Assembly: GCA_028278125.1 (NCBI GenBank)
Contig: JANQEY010000076.1
Span: 1 to 6,865, forward strand
Direction: 5' to 3'
DNA: 6,865 bases
Source of the DNA: a bacterium
Lineage (GTDB): Bacteria > Electryoneota > Electryoneia > Electryoneales > Electryoneaceae
Below are positions 6,692 through 6,865 of the stretch, piece after piece. Each line of letters starts with the position of its first letter. Within the stretch, counting starts at the first letter, position 1. Below the pieces are notes generated by a model. That model was not told the DNA's origin. It worked only from the letters and a program-made list of their open reading frames with translations, and searched no databases. The position numbers and the translations under genes were made by a program.

Positions 6692-6865
6692 ATGGTGAAA
6701 CCTGTTCATTTACAGGATAATCTCAGTAAAACATGGCTCGCACAGGAAGCCATGGAAAAGATGCTGGAGGGTTCTGAAAAAGCTCGTGATCACCAGAAAC
6801 TTGCGGCCCAGCAACAGCTTGAGGAAGATGCGAGGAACAAGATTGCGGACGCGGATGAAAAAAGT
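6692..6865 (+). CDS. Small charged flagellar-operon protein, unknown (3' partial)
   Basis: The frame is open from the ATG at 6692 to the right edge, giving 58 residues with no stop. The start MVKPVHLQDNLSKTWLAQEA is followed by a strongly helical, charged stretch (MEKMLEGSEKARDHQKLAAQ, then QQLEEDARNKIADADEK) with no hydrophobic segment, so the visible part looks cytosolic and perhaps coiled-coil. An in-frame TAA at 6665-6667 limits the start; a TTG at 6680 is possible but the ATG is preferred. The upstream TGGGCAG (6681-6687) is a weak ribosome site. It begins 41 bases after the sigma-28 stop with no terminator between, so it is probably in the same operon. Small uncharacterised genes are known after the flagellar sigma gene in some bacteria, but I cannot place this one in a family. 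Confidence 0.7.
   Translation, partial: MVKPVHLQDNLSKTWLAQEAMEKMLEGSEKARDHQKLAAQQQLEEDARNKIADADEKS

Overview
This window is an internal piece of a bacterial flagellar operon. All supported genes lie on the + strand. In order they are flhB (5' end cut by the window), flhA, flhF, flhG, a small unnamed membrane-protein gene, a sigma-28 gene of the FliA/WhiG type, and the start of a small charged protein that runs off the 3' edge. There are no RNA genes, mobile elements, CRISPR arrays or repeats that I can support, and no gene-free stretch reaches 300 bases. The longest gap is the 126 bases between flhA and flhF.

Layout. Positions 1-3210 encode the two large subunits of the flagellar type III export gate, FlhB (substrate-specificity switch) and FlhA (export-gate channel and chaperone-docking platform). 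Positions 3337-5563 encode the GTPase FlhF and the MinD-like ATPase FlhG, a pair known to set the place and number of flagella. Positions 5563-6650 hold a two-TM protein of unknown function and the flagellar sigma factor. These two and flhG are joined by stop/start overlaps, so flhG, the small protein and sigma-28 are probably made in coordinated amounts. From 6692 a further small protein follows 41 bases after the sigma gene and is probably in the same transcript.

Organism. The order flhB-flhA-flhF-flhG-fliA occurs in spirochaetes, Firmicutes, Deltaproteobacteria-like groups and several poorly cultured phyla, so the window does not fix the taxon. GC content is moderate (mid-40s percent in the genes, by eye; 38 of 126 bases in the flhA-flhF gap). 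My best guess is a motile, probably uncultured bacterium outside the Enterobacteria-type lineages, with low confidence.

Novelty. Most of the window is ordinary, well-conserved flagellar machinery. The points worth a second look are the 99-residue membrane protein with a glutamate-rich tail set between flhG and sigma-28, an NPVH rather than NPTH self-cleavage site in FlhB, and the unknown reading frame at the 3' edge. I see no clear sign of a wholly new system.
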